64,000 bases of DNA from the NCBI RefSeq assembly GCF_964355755.1, contig NC_092670.1, forward strand, positions 9,857,201 through 9,921,200. The letters are read 5' to 3'. Source of the stretch: Antedon mediterranea (Eukaryota; Echinodermata; Crinoidea; Comatulida; Antedonidae). The position numbers and the translations under genes are program-made. The notes under the pieces were generated by a model. The model searched no databases. It was not told where the DNA came from and was given only the letters and a program-made list of their open reading frames with translations. This document shows, piece by piece, positions 36,101 to 47,985 of the stretch; position 1 is the first letter of the stretch; every line of letters starts with the position of its first letter.

Positions 36101-37708
36101 TACGAGCATCCCAGAAGGCTCAGCTGTGAGCATGTTTTCTGTTCACCTTGTCTCAAGAAGCTCCTATACGAGGGCGTGATCAAATGCCCTGAATGTCGTC
36201 TGCAAACAACACTTTTACCGCCAACCATCAACAGTTTGCCATCTTGTATCATAATTCAACGATTTATTGAAGGGCTGTCGAAGAACAATAACATTTGCGA
36301 TAACGATAAATGTATGTCTAACACAAGCAATGGTAACTTAAATGGTGAACTTGTTGAGAATGTGGAAAGACCGAACGATCGTAAATTGGACAAACTTAAG
36401 AACTCGATACGCCTGAAGTATCAACCAACTATTGACCACTTAAAAGAGAAGAAGCGGAGCATTGAAGACAATCTGAATTCCGTTAGGAATTCAATTAATT
36501 ACTTCACACACGAACTCACCAAAGAAATTCAAACGAGACGTTCACAATTGATGGAAGAAGTAACTTGTTATGAAAGGCGATGGCTTAAGCCGCTGGAGTG
36601 TCAGATAGATGGGCTAGAAATGGAGGTACACGAACAAATTAGCTTCGCGTTGTTCCAAGAGGACGTCTTCAGCAAGACAGGAGAATTGATATCAGAAGTG
36701 GACACGAGATCACCTGTTGACCTTCCTGATGTCGGGGACGCATTTGAATGTGGAAGATTATCATTATCTGATACAGGAATGTTGCAACAACTACGTGAAC
36801 AGATTTCACTTTTAGGTACTATCAACGAAGATCGCAATCAGAATTATATGCCCTCAATATCATCCGCCCCAAGGGATGATTTTGCAAAAGAGATAACATC
36901 AGTTTTTAATAATCAATCAAACTTACCGTGCAATTTTGGACCTCAAGGGATGTGTGTAGAGAGGAATGGAGTTTTAATGGTAGTTGATAGTTGGAATAGA
37001 ATGTGTCACGAGGTGACACCGACGAACCTCATTAGATCGTTCTCTTTAACCGATGATGACGGTGATAGGTCGTCTGCCAACCTTTATGACGTCACTTCAA
37101 TTGATCACGGGAGAAAGCTGATTTTCTCGAACATTTCCAGTCCGATTCTGAAAACGTTTGATCACACATTTAATAAAACTACATCTATAGATTTACATAT
37201 ACCCAGTTCGTTTCAATTGCAGCCTAGTCCATTCGGCCTTGCGCGTGATCGGCGGGATTATATTTACGTCGCCGACAAACGAAATCGAGTTATTCAAGTT
37301 CGTGAGCAATCGGGAAAACTTGTTCGGCAATTTCCGTGCAATGGAATTCCAAGATACATTGACGTCTGGAATGATATTCTTGTTGTCAGTGACTCTGGCA
37401 ACAAGTGTTGCTACATCTACAGCGTTGACGGCAGACTATTATCCACCATCGATCAAAAGTCTGGGGTACATTTTGAAATGCCTATGGGGGTTGCTTTTCA
37501 CGAAAAAGGCTTCATATTCGCAGCAGACTATCTTAAGAAATGTGTATGCGCTTTCAGAATCTCTGGTCAACTCTGTTTTGAGGTTGACCTTAGTGGTTAT
37601 AAAATTAACCCGGAAGGAATAACCGTTCATAGAAATACAGTGTACATAAGTGACCGTCTAAACAGTACTGTTATAAAAATTAATCTGACGGAATTTCTCA
37701 CAATCTGA
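33181..37708 (+). CDS. RING/coiled-coil/NHL-like TRIM-type E3 ligase, two exons
   Basis: Probable TRIM-like E3 ubiquitin ligase, 559 aa. Exon 1 (33181-33201) encodes only MDTAHNK; exon 2 (36050-37708) follows a TTTCTTTCAG acceptor in phase 0, so the ATG inside the intron (36026) is not the start. The C3HC4 RING has zinc ligands C18, C21, C33, H35, C38, C41, C53 and C56, with the spacing C-x2-C-x11-C-x-H-x2-C-x2-C-x11-C-x2-C. Residues 58-120 show no B-box. About 125-205 is a coiled coil (HLKEKKRSIEDNLNSV region). From about 300 to the end come beta-propeller blades of NHL type (FGPQGMCVERNGVLMVVDS, SPFGLARDRRDYIYVADK, GVAFHEKGFIFAADY, INPEGITVHRNTVYISD), probably a substrate or RNA-binding surface. 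The layout is like TRIM2/3/32/56 relatives, expanded in echinoderms and molluscs. Orthology is not resolved. Confidence 0.85.
35335..35454. repeat. Long hairpin in the TRIM-like gene intron
   Basis: CCGATTCTGCAGCTGTCAT and AGATAGATTCTAACTGACT on the left are mirrored by AGTCAGTTAGAATCTATCT and ATGACAGCATACAGAATCGG on the right, with a loop of about 15 bases. Arms are about 53 bp with few mismatches, a MITE or pre-miRNA-like foldback. Confidence 0.85.
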
Positions 37709-38430
37709 AGTCTGAACTGTCAAACTATAAAAATAATTGAGTTGTGTAATAAAATAGTAATTTCCTTCGTAAAACGGTTTGATTTTTTTTTTTTTCTTTT
37801 GCATTTTCTATCTAGTATATATTTTTCATTCACAATTATTGTATGAAAAACCAAGATGCTTGACGTTATTTTACACGAGTCATAGACCCCCTAAGTAAAT
37901 ATAATTTTTTCTTTAAATATTTGTGTAGGCCTATATTTGTCCAATGTGCTATGCGAATGACCAGAAGCACGTGGTACTTAATTGTCAATTGCCTGTATAC
38001 TCTATTTTTTTTGTTTTTTACAAGTAGGCATACGTAGGCTACACCACACAATTGTAGGCTTTTACTGTATTAAGACATTACAAATGTAGCCACATTGCAT
38101 GCCTTAACACACGTTTACCACATTATTTAACTCATAACATTTCATAAAAATCTGTGAACGTGAAAGTTATTGGTCAAATTTTATACATTACGGGCTTGTG
38201 GGTCACAAGATATTAGCCATGTTATTGATACCCAATACGTTATAATTTGATTTTACTAATTCTAAAAAAAAATGTATCTCTTATCTTAGATAGACTATCG
38301 GTATATCAACATTGTTATAATCTCATTATTTGAGTGATTTATAAAATATGTTTGAAACTTGAATAAAGACTATAGAGAAATATTTTATTTGAATAATATC
38401 AACATTTTTAGTCGCGTGGAAGCGACTCTA

Positions 38431-39091
38431 TAGTTCACTATGTCGGTCGGTCTGTCGGTCCGGTATCACTATGCGTTTTATCGCTTTCTGACCTTATCTT
38501 GATATCAGTTTTATCTAGCTAGGTCAATTTTTCACAGTATATTCCTTATGGCCAGGAATCAAAGTGGTTAGGCCTATGTTTTCACGGTGCGCAATAAAAA
38601 ATTACGCGGTCTACGCACGATTTAACGAAATCACGTTTGTAATCATATCTTCACAACCATGAATCACAATTAAACAAAATTTGGCACTCATAAATTTCAG
38701 GGCATAAATCATCATATGGCAATACAATTACGTGCGTAGCGCATGTAACGCATGCGTACGCGCGCTTAAAATTTTCAAAATTTATTTTCGATGAAATAAG
38801 AGTACGTTTCAGGCAATTTTAAGCGTTTACAAAATTGCCATGAGTGCGCATATTTTTGCGCGTTAAATGTTATTGCGCACTCTTTTTGCCCGATTTCTGT
38901 TTTCTTGACTTACTTTTCAACTCGAAATTACGTTATACGAGCACGTCAAAAGTGACAGGCTACGCACGTGTAAATTAAAAAAATATAAATGTTTTTAAAC
39001 ATTTCAACATTTTTAAACATGTTCTGTAATTTCGGTCAGTATAGTTCACTATGTCGGTCGGTCTGTCTGTCGGTCCGGTATCACTATGCAT
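38431..39091. repeat. Dispersed direct repeat with GTCGGT runs
   Basis: TATAGTTCACTATGTCGGTC plus GGTCCGGTATCACTATGC occurs at about 38431-38475 and again at about 39038-39089. The copy on the left is preceded by the short palindrome GTCGCGTGGAAGCGAC. The sequence between them is CpG- and CGC-rich compared with the neighbourhood. There are no genes. Confidence 0.7.
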
Positions 39092-39695
39092 TGTAGCACG
39101 AGACTTAATGGCTGTCGGCCTTGTTATTATTTCAATTTGGTTGAATCGTTTGTCCAGAATTAAAATCATATTTTTAAGTTTGATTTTACGAATCACAATG
39201 ACTGTGTAATATAAGACAAGTAATCACGTGACCACTTGTTTGATTGAACTTTATTCTGTTGATAAGTCAAACTTAAATACACACAGTGCCCGCATGGCAT
39301 GTGATCCCCATTAATTTGCCATCCATTCATTGATGTTTTACTGTGTAGTTAGTTGAAGGTGAGTCATAGTAATATAGGTCTTGTATTAATTTCATTAGAA
39401 AGTTTGATTATAAAAATTGTTTTCGCATTTTAACTAAACTGTACAGTATAATTGATGATTTCTCCTGACAAGAACCTAAAAACTATTGGGCCTCTACGCA
39501 ATCATGTCTATTATGAGGGCATGCATATTGGTATTACTTTTAGGCCTACTATACCTATTCTGCCCTCCGCGGCCATGGCAGACTGTTGGGCATCAAATCA
39601 AAATGTTCCGTTGTCCACCAGAAATAATTAATGGAGTTAATGTACTCACGTACTTATAAAATCATTAGTTACAGATTAATGTCACGTGGCTATAT

Positions 39696-39712
39696 GGGGG
39701 GGGGGGGGGGGG
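39696..39712. repeat. Poly-G tract (17 G)
   Basis: A run of seventeen G followed by C and GGGG; it could form a quadruplex and is a likely error-prone assembly spot. Confidence 0.9.
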
Positions 39713-40063
39713 CGGGGTGTCAACATTTTTAAAGATATAGCTGTTTGTACATTGGTTAGCATTTAAAAATGCATAGTAATACTATAGGCCTTAGGCATAG
39801 GCCTGTAACCTACTTTCTCAACACATTTCTACAAACATAAAAATTAAATCAGATCAATATGAGAGATATAAAATCCTATCTCTCTGTGATTTACCACTAA
39901 CTTCAATAGGCCACGTCCATAGGCCCTACACCACGTCGTTGAATGGGCCTAATAATAAGTATACTTGCGTAACATTAGAAATATAATTAATTATCTCCAA
40001 TTAAAGAACATAATATATATCAATATCCATGACTTTCATCCAGGATGTGATTGAGCTAATGTA

Positions 40064-40136
40064 ATTCATTCATTCATTCATTCATTCATTCATTCATTCA
40101 TTCATTCATTCATGGAGGTATAATTATACCTCCATA
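40064..40136. repeat. (ATTC)n microsatellite ending in a palindrome
   Basis: About twelve ATTC units (40064-40110) run straight into CATGGAGGTATAATTATACC and TCCATA (40111-40136), a palindrome related to 23467-23496, and ATTCATTCAT resumes after it. Confidence 0.88.
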
Positions 40137-40970
40137 ATTCATTCATCTTTTATTTCGGAAAAAAAAATTCTCCATAGCTCAGTAACAAATTAGTGTACAT
40201 TATTGTAAATATAACAAATATATATATTTATATATATATAGATAATTAAAAAAAACTGAACTATATAGGCTTACCGAATTGAGGAACGAGTCATCATTTT
40301 TTTGTTTACATCAAAGTATAGGCCTACGCTATGTGCGATTCAATCTTACTTCTTTATGGCCCGCCTATGAATAGGCCGCCTACATATTATTTTATCAAGT
40401 ATAATTTGATATTTGTGTAAAACTGAAATTTGTATGGGCCAACTTAAAGATATGTTGTCACCTTGAAAAAATAATTGACTGGAAGTTTATTTATTTATTA
40501 CCGTTTATTTTTCTCTTTTTATAAAGTGATCAGACACTATTTTCTTTGTTTTTTTTCTACGGAACTGTAACTTTATTAAAACTACAAAATAACCTGCTCA
40601 AAGTCCGATTTAATTAATCTTCAATTTTCATGTTTTTTGGAGGGTACATTGCCATTACACTAACTTGTTTAAATTGGTTTGGTTGAATGCGGTGGATAAT
40701 TTTTGTATAGGGATAGCGTGAAAATAATAATCTAAAGTTGAATTACAAAACCATTAAAAAACAGTTACAATTCAAGTTTTAAAAACAAATCCGAACATAT
40801 GGAAAATCATAGATCGATAATATTGATGGAATGTTTACGGTATTATTATTTGTTTTTGGCTGCACATTTTTTTTAACCTCACATGAAAATGGTATCTCCC
40901 GTGGGTATGAATAAACATAAACATGTGTGAAATCCGGGAGGTGATGTGGTGGCCGCGGAGAGAGGATACT

Positions 40971-41427
40971 ATCAAAGATTATATAGCGCCGCTACGCGGC
41001 GCAAGATAGGTAACTATTGCCAAGCTCCTATCTTATAACACTACGCGCCCAGTAAATCCATGGACGCCATTCGGGCGGACAGCAGGTTATTATTGTGATT
41101 TAAATGTAAATGGTTTAAAGTTTGCGGTCCGCCTCTGTGGTTAACCATCTTTATGATTGATTCTTGGAAAAGGGAAGAAATTATGTAAACAAAGTAAAAT
41201 AAAAGTTTCTTTGGGATCTGGACACTTTCCGATTAATTCTGTGTGTTTACATTGATATGTTTGGTTAGACAACTTCGTTCTTTAACCAAAACATCGTGGA
41301 TATTGCCTTGACAACGACTTTATTCCGGTTCAAACTTGTCCGCCGGAATGGCGTCCATGGATTACAAAGGTCTCACCGGCCCAGTTACCTATCTTGCGCC
41401 GCGTAGCGGCGCTATACAATCTTTGAT
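40971..41427. mobile_element. DNA element with long CpG-rich inverted termini
   Basis: ATCAAAGATTATATAGCGCC and GCTACGCGGCGCAAGATAGG on the left are mirrored with one mismatch on the right, and inner blocks (TCCATGGACGCCATTC) are also inverted, giving arms of about 110 bp. ACT lies on both sides, a possible 3-bp target duplication. The terminus itself contains the hairpin GCGCCGC-TAC-GCGGCGC. 457 bp, no transposase. Confidence 0.85.
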
Positions 41428-41499
41428 ACTATTACTATACTAGAGGCCGCCGGATGTTATTGATCGTTTGGATGGGATGGGAAGAAGGAAGTGTGGATG

Positions 41500-41875
41500 G
41501 AATAATTTAACTAGCCTAGGCCTATTACATACCAGTTAGTTATTACATTTTACTTAGTTTTAATGTGCAAATTTGTAGTTACATTAGTAGGCCTTAGTAG
41601 TAGAGTGGGCTCCACTTTCTTGAAGCAGCTGGTGCTATCTAGTCTCCTAGGCTAATACTAATAGTAATACAATATTATAAGCTAGGCTAGGCCTAGGCCT
41701 GCTAGCTAGAGGCTGTGGGTGATACCATGATGTTGGAGAGTCTGACCTGACTCAGCCTGATGAGATGCTGCTGTGTTTTTACTTGTTGTGCCTATAGGTC
41801 TTGGCCTAGTAGTGGGTAGCTAGCCTCTTTTTAATAATCTAGTCTAGGTAGGTAGGCTGGGCCTAGCGTACGTAG
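41500..41875. repeat. TAGGCCTA-rich island upstream of cytochrome b561 gene
   Basis: The stretch has clustered CTAGGCCTA, GGCTAGGC and TAGTAG words like the 21-kb island. It could lie near the promoter or a 5' UTR exon of the gene whose first visible coding exon begins at 42891. Confidence 0.55.
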
Positions 41876-42644
41876 AAATAATGCTAATAATAAAGAAGGC
41901 GCTTGAACGCGTGCTTATAATATTATGGTTTATTGCAGTAATTAATAGCATGCGCAACTTAACACATGATGATGGTAAGGAAATGGGGGAACGCACGTTT
42001 GTTTACAGGATTTGTTGTTTACTTTTCCTCCAATTCTTTCCCACCATGCATTGTATAATCCTTTGCGATGTCAAGCTAATTTATCAAACAGTTTAAATTA
42101 TCATATTTATTTGAATAAACGCCCTTAAAATTATGAAATTTCTGAACTTAACCTGTCCAAGGTTAAGCAACAACACCACTCCCGATTCTTTGTGCCTATT
42201 CTTGAGAGTACAGTATGATTCATTTCGCATTACTAAACGGTTACTAAACAAGACCTATCCAAACTTGAAAAGGTTTAGCGATGTTTTTAGAAACTCTCTT
42301 TATCTGTACAATACAAATTCACTCACTGGTGGAAGAGAAAAGATTAGAGAACAACAAGTACACCAGTCAGGGATACAGAACTTCTCCAGATACTTTCTCT
42401 TTGTCCTACGGTGCCAAGACAAAAAATAGACGTTTGAGAACCATGTTGGAAATCAATTCTTTGATGGCAAAACTGAGTGGTCTCAAATTAAGCCTTAAAT
42501 GGGAGAAACTGTGTCTGCACCTAGTGTCCTAACCTACCGATTGGGTTAACCAGCTCAACTACAGTCATTTAGGTGACATTTAGTCACTAGGTTGATCCAA
42601 GTTTTTTGTTATGTAAATATTGAAAAAGACCAAGAAAATAATTA

Positions 42645-42850
42645 TTATTATTATTCTTATTATTTTATTTTATTTATAGCGCTTTTCCAAATTAGTGTAA
42701 AATGATCAAAGCGCTTTACATCAGCACACCCAACAATGAGTTACTTCTTAGGAAATACATGTGTTTTGAGGGCTTTTTTAAATTTTAAAACCGTGGTTTG
42801 TTCCCGGATCACAGACGGAAGCTCATTCCACATCACCGGTCCAAATTTGA
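42645..42850 (-). pseudogene. LINE 3' remnant (end of reverse-transcriptase ORF)
   Basis: The minus strand reads GPVMWNELPSVIREQTTVLK then FKKALKTHVF and a stop, the typical C-terminus of non-LTR ORF2 (W-N-x-L-P ... F-K-x-x-L-K-x-H). It is followed by a tail with GTAAAGCGCTTTGATCATTT and an ATT run. The remainder is lost. It lies just before the first cytochrome b561 exon. Confidence 0.72.
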
Positions 42851-42911
42851 TAATGAAATTAAACTAGTTTTCTTTGTGTCTTTGTTACAGGTCTAACAGT
42901 ACATCATTAAG

Positions 42912-45900
42912 ATGGCTTTGATGTTCATTCCTCTGGCCGTCTTGGCGCAACTTCTAGGCTTGACCGCTGTTGCCCTGATCAGTACTTGGTTGGTCAAGTA
43001 CCTAGATGGATTCGCTTGGGATGGTTCGAGTAAGCAGTTCAACCTTCATCCATTCCTGATGGTCATTGGCCTAATTTATTTCTATGGAAATGGTAAGTTG
43101 GATCACATTGCATATTGCTTGGATCATTTCGTCCAGTATGGAATGCCAAAATTTATGGTACACAACCATACTAAGGACAAATATTGTTCATGTTTATTTA
43201 ACAGCCAAATTGGCCGCAGACCAAATAACATACCAGTCCAAAAAATTTTATAGGCAGAAAAAGACCTAAACCTGCTGAAATGACCGGTGAAATAAGTTTT
43301 CAGAGGCAAATAAGACTAGAGTGTTTGAGAAAGTAATTTCAGCAAGTTATTGAACAGCCATATTTATGATGTATGATGCGACACTCTCGTCAAAATGAAA
43401 TCACCTTCAATTATTCTTCTGAGCTCCAAATGACTTACCCTGTGTTACATGTGTCTTGTTAATATGTTTTCCATCATCTTTTAAAAAAAATTATGACTAC
43501 TGTACTCTCTTCAAATTTTACTTTATAATGTTATTAAAGAATGCCAGGTGTTTAACAGATTTCAACAATTTTTTATTAACACCGTACAATATGTTTAATA
43601 TTAATATACTTCTTTTTTTTTTGCAGCAATCATTATATACCGCATCATGGCTGGATTGAATGTTCCTCGTCTAGCCGTCAAAATTGCGCATTTCGTACTT
43701 CAATTGTGCGCTTTTATATGTGCAATCATAGCCCTTGTTGCCGTCTTCCAGTTTCATAATGCAAATAACATTGCTAACATGTATTCCATGCACAGCTGGG
43801 CTGGAATATCAACTGTTGTCATGTTTGGTTTACAGGTAAATAATAAATTAAGGTGTTGTTCTCAATTTACAAATAAACCTTGTGGTAAGTAAAATAAAAA
43901 AATTCACTGTGAACATGTGAATCACCTGTGATGTATTATTAATATTACGGAATTTTCTTATACTGGAGAAATCAACATATAGTACTAAGAGTCCAGTGGG
44001 GAAATTAGATAGATGGATGTCACAGTAAGCTGTGATGATCAGTTTTGATGAATGTACAAACGTTTTGAATCTGGCAGTTCTTAATTTAATTAATGTAATC
44101 TTGGGTTGCATTCATACAAATTCTTTGTTTCTTAAGACTCCATTTCATTATTTCATTTTAAAGATAAATTTTGACGCAGCAAGATCTTTAATTCTGTCCT
44201 GTTTGGACTATGGCAACTTTTTGCTTGGTGGTTTAGCAATTTCAGATATCCGAAGATAAGATTGCATAAAGTTAACAGGTGCACCACCGCGTATCCTCTT
44301 TTTGCTGCCTGTCCAGCAAAGGATTGAATTTAAGATCTTGGTACAAGTATATAACGGCATCAATGGTTCAGTCTATATACAGGAACTAATTCAGAAGTAT
44401 AACCCTGGTCGACAGGGACTCGGATCTACACAAGATATTACTCGTCTGCTGTTCCTAAAACTAGTAGACTATTTGGTAATAGATCATTTTCTGTCATTAG
44501 ACCTAAGTTATGGAATAATTTACCTATTAATGTGTGTATAGCTCCAAGTGTACAATGTTTTTAAAAAGTTTTCTATTCCCTAAGGAATAATTTAGATGTT
44601 CTATTTGTCTTTGTATACTGCTCTAATTAATGTCTTTTTTTGGAAAAGCGCTTTATAAATCTATAGTATAGTATAGTCCCCAAAAACTTGAAAAAAAAAG
44701 ATTAATTAAAAATCAGACTTTGAATAGGTTATTTTGTAGTTTTAATAAAGTTAATCACTTACAAAAAAAAAAAAAATGTTTTCTTTTATAAAATTACAAA
44801 ATAAATAGTCAAATTGGCAGCCAATCTGACTATTAGTGGGTTATTAACCATATAATATTATATTTCTTGAATTTTATTTTTACAGCTTTTGTGTGGATTT
44901 TTGATATTTCTATTTCCCAAGTTTCCTGAGCATTATCGTACTCTTTACATGTCGTCGCACGTATTTTTTGGAGTGTTTATCTTGGGGCTTGCTGGAGCCA
45001 CTGTGTTGATGGGAATAGGTGAAAAGCTAGCCTTTGCCGGGTAAGTTAGAAAGTAACCTAATATTATACATGCATTTCACAAGCATTTAGTTAATATATC
45101 CCAGAATTTCTTTGTTCTGTCTGAAATTTGGCTAAAAAGATTGTTTCATAAAAAACGCTTCTTCCACACGCTATATTCATTTCATCATAGGGTAAAAAAA
45201 TGCTTCTTTCATTTATCTGATTTGGTCACAAGCTATCTATTGATGACTATAATTATTACATGGTCCGACCTCCAAGTTCACCTAGGGGTCGCAGGTTCAA
45301 TAAGGGCCATTAGAGCAAAAAAAAGCAAAACTTGTTACTGTTGTACCCCACATAAGGATTACAGTGTTAAAATAAGGACATTTCAACCAAATTATTAAGG
45401 AATGATTTATAATATCCTGGATAAAAAGTGCCTAATATTGTGAAACATAGTGCTGTACATATTATTAGCTCGGTCATTCTTTGATCAAACAAAGTTGTGT
45501 CTTGACCTAACCAGGTACTCAATTGTGGAGAGAGGCAAACGTAGGGTAAAGTGTCTCTCCTAAGGATACAAGCAGTGTGCGACGAGTGTTGGATCCAAAC
45601 CCACGACCTTAAGATCTTTCATCCACACGCCCTTTTCCCAAAGAGTATTATCAGCGTTCTTTTCCTATAACCCAAGCATTGCTCTTTTTCAAAGCTCCTA
45701 CTGGCCCAGTCATCTTTAACATATTCTGACCTATCAATGTTACAGGACTCTATAAAATAATTGCATAATCTTTTGTAAAGTATAGTATAGTATACCAATA
45801 TACTGTAACTTCACTTCACAACCAACCCTTCATCTCAAATGCTTTTTTTTTATCTTTGGTTTTTTTCATTCATTTGTTCATTCATTCTTTCAGGAATTAT

Positions 45901-47110
45901 TCTGAGCTTCCTAAAGCAGCCATTATCGGAAACGTAGCGGGTGTTACCTGCATAGGCTTCATTTGTATTATCATTTTCATCGTCACAAATCCAAACTTCA
46001 AGTTTCAAGGCTACGAACATGTTAATAATCTATGAACGCAGAAATTTCATCCTTAAAATAATGTACTTTGTCCAGGCTGGTAGGGAACATTTTTCACTAT
46101 TTTTACATTTTCACCCACACACTGTACTACATGGTATTATTTATTATCAAGGAACAAAGGTTTCACGTAACCAAAGCCACAAAGTTAGAACTTAATAAAA
46201 TCACTCAAAGACTATGCTTTTTTAATGGTTGTTGAGCCTAGTTCTAGATAGCTAAATTATTGTGCATTTTGAAAAATCCAGTATTTTTTACAGTATACAT
46301 GGTTACCACTCAACACTCAGTATCACATCGTATTCCTTTACTCATTAAAAAGATTCATTCGGTTGGTATTACAAATAAAATATGATAGTTAATTACATCT
46401 CAACCGTAATAGTAAATAAAATAATCCTTATTTACTTTTACTATTACTATTATGGTTGAGATATAATTAACTATTATATTTTATTTCTTTACTGTTCAGA
46501 TCCTCATTTCAAGTATAGTCACACATGTGGACTGAGGGTTTTTTTGTGTTAAGCGGTCACCAAATGATGCTCATTTTCCTTTTTCTACAATGGCAAGGCC
46601 CGATATGGACCAGTACACCGGGGTAACCTTTTACATAAAGATGCACTGGTATTATTAAAGTGCACACAAGCTAGATGTGTACAATGCGATCACAAAAGCT
46701 ATGTCTACACTATAAAGTTTATGTGAAAAAAAAAATGTGATGTGCCCATATATGGACATGATGATGTCATATCACTACCATATTTGGACACATCACACTT
46801 TCATTTCAAACTAATTTGATAGTGTAGACAGAGCTTAAACACACTCCTAAGAAGTGCTATTTACAGCACAGCTGCAACTATCAAAAGACCAGGCCTCTAT
46901 AAGTGAATAATCTATTTATGCATGTTGTTTTATTTTGCCTTCAGATTAACTACTGATGTTATCATTGCAAACACTGCCGGTTTGGCTATTATCGCATTCA
47001 TTGGCATCATCGTTTTTATAATAGTAAAACCAGAGTATAATAGAGACCGTTCGTGGAGTCGTTTAAAACAACTTTGCGGATACGGTCATGACCCTCTAAT
47101 CGTAACCTAA
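42912..47110 (+). CDS. CYB561: Cytochrome b561 family oxidoreductase with two alternative last exons
   Basis: A six-helix di-haem membrane protein that moves electrons from ascorbate across vesicle, lysosome or plasma membranes. Exons: 42891-43092 (ATG 42912), 43627-43835, 44886-45040, then either 45894-46035 or 46945-47110. Both terminal exons start in the same phase after GCC-GG, each has its own stop, and they give 228 or 236 aa. The haem ligands are H46, H82, H116 and H155, with spacing 36/34/39 as in human family members. MYSMHSWAG (112-120) is the substrate-side motif. Terminal exon A encodes NYSELPKAAIIGNVAG and a helix ending in YEHVNNL; exon B encodes LTTDVIIANTAGLAIIAF and a longer basic tail ending HDPLIVT. 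Both resemble the family's last helix. AATAAA at 46194 could end the A transcript. The member (CYB561, CYBRD1 or CYB561A3 type) is not resolved. Confidence 0.93.
44160..44660 (+). pseudogene. LINE reverse-transcriptase remnant in cytochrome b561 intron 2
   Basis: Broken + strand frames give AARSLILSCLDYGNFLLGGL, VQQRIEFKILVQVYNGIN, YIQELIQKYNPGRQGLGS and FSVIRPKLWNNLPINV, in the order of a non-LTR ORF2 C-terminus. At least two frameshifts and stops interrupt it. The tail is GGAAAAGCGCTTTATAAATC plus AGTAT repeats. Confidence 0.85.
44676..44860. mobile_element. MITE family C, left half
   Basis: Starts GTCCCCAAAAACTTG and continues with AATCAGACTTTGAATAGG, TTTTAATAAAGTTAATCAC and TTGGCAGCCAATCTGACTAT as in the copy at 29199; the outer TTAAAGATGTATT is missing. 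It follows immediately on the LINE tail and lies in the intron before exon 3. Confidence 0.75.
45475..45640 (-). mobile_element. tRNA-derived SINE copy
   Basis: On the minus strand: GTGTGGATGAAAGATCTTAA, GTCGTGGGTTTGGATCCAAC (B-box-like), CGTCGCACACTGCTTGTATC and TTTGCCTCTCTCCAC. The last parts match the element at 15770-16020. Confidence 0.68.
46373..46487. repeat. AT-rich hairpin between the alternative last exons
   Basis: AAATAAAATATGATAGTTAA and TACATCTCAACCGTAATAGT are mirrored by ACTATTATGGTTGAGATATA and TTAACTATTATATTTTATTT; loop about 25 bases. It lies between the two alternative cytochrome b561 terminal exons. Confidence 0.85.
46608..46690 (-). mobile_element. SINE body fragment
   Basis: GGACCAGTACACCGGGGTAA, AAGTGCACACAAGCTAG and GTGTACA match the body of the SINE at 32085-32321. 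The tRNA head is missing. Confidence 0.65.
46698..46838. mobile_element. MITE family B copy between alternative exons
   Basis: GCTATGTCTACACTATAAAG and TTTGATAGTGTAGACAGAGC then TTAA at 46835-46838; the interior has TGTGATGTGCCCATATATGG. It abuts the SINE fragment and lies upstream of terminal exon B. Confidence 0.82.
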
Positions 47111-47787
47111 ATCTGACTATACAGTTGGTATCAACGTAATTGAAATAGGCAACTTTTGTAAAAAAAAACTAAAAAAAGCATTATAAACAATAATCAATAT
47201 TAATTAATAAATAATAATTATTAATGATCAAAATTTGATTATAAAACTTATAGTGAGTCAATGATTGTATGAGGACAACAGTTTGATTGCGTATACATCA
47301 CTTACTGACATATGATGCATGCATAAATCTATCTAAACTGCTCGGTAGTAAGCACTGTTACTCAGTAGATATCCTCTTAACATATTATTATAACCTCTAC
47401 ACATCATTATATCATGTTTTAAGTTTCATGGTTTGTCTATAAATAATAATTAAGCATACATCCAGATAGTAGTATTAATCTGGTAATTCTGTGTTAAGCT
47501 ACATTCAAAATTAAATTGTCATTTAAAGTTAAAATGTGACCGAACGAACATTTTTTAAACTAAAATAAATGTTATTACAGTAGATATGTATATCTAGCCC
47601 AATGCATATTATTTACAAAAAAATTAAAATCCTACAAATTCTTAGGTTAGATATTTTATTTTCCTCCTGAAATAAATTGTTTTACCATGTGTGCTGTAAT
47701 AATAGTTGTGTAGTTGTTAATTCTATTCTGTGTATCATGTCTAGAAACTGCATGCAATGGCGTAATGCAGGGGAACAAAGTCACTGG

Positions 47788-47985
47788 TTAAAGAGTCTTT
47801 CACACCTGTTCCGGCACGGTTCCGGTCCAGCGAATCGAACATCAATGTTTCGTTTTCATGACGCTCCACACGGCTATGCGCCAATCGATATGCGCATAGC
47901 CGCATAAAAACGAAATATTGACGTTTGATTGGATTTTCTGGCGCCAAACCTGAACCGTGCTGGAACAGGTGTGAAAAACCCTTTA
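47788..47985. mobile_element. MITE with AGTCTTTCACACCTGTTCC termini
   Basis: TTAAAGAGTCTTTCACACCT and GTTCCGGCACGGTTC are mirrored by GAACCGTGCTGGAACAGGTG and TGAAAAACCCTTTA; the interior has a second palindrome (GGCTATGCGCCAATCGATAT against ATGCGCATAGCCG). 198 bp. Confidence 0.85.

Noticed and set aside
41881-42540. Open frames (MLIIKKALERVLIILWF..., MKFLNLTCPRLSNN...) before the cytochrome b561 gene
   Set aside because: No recognisable domain and composition typical of AT-rich noncoding sequence; no splice sites linking them to the b561 exons.
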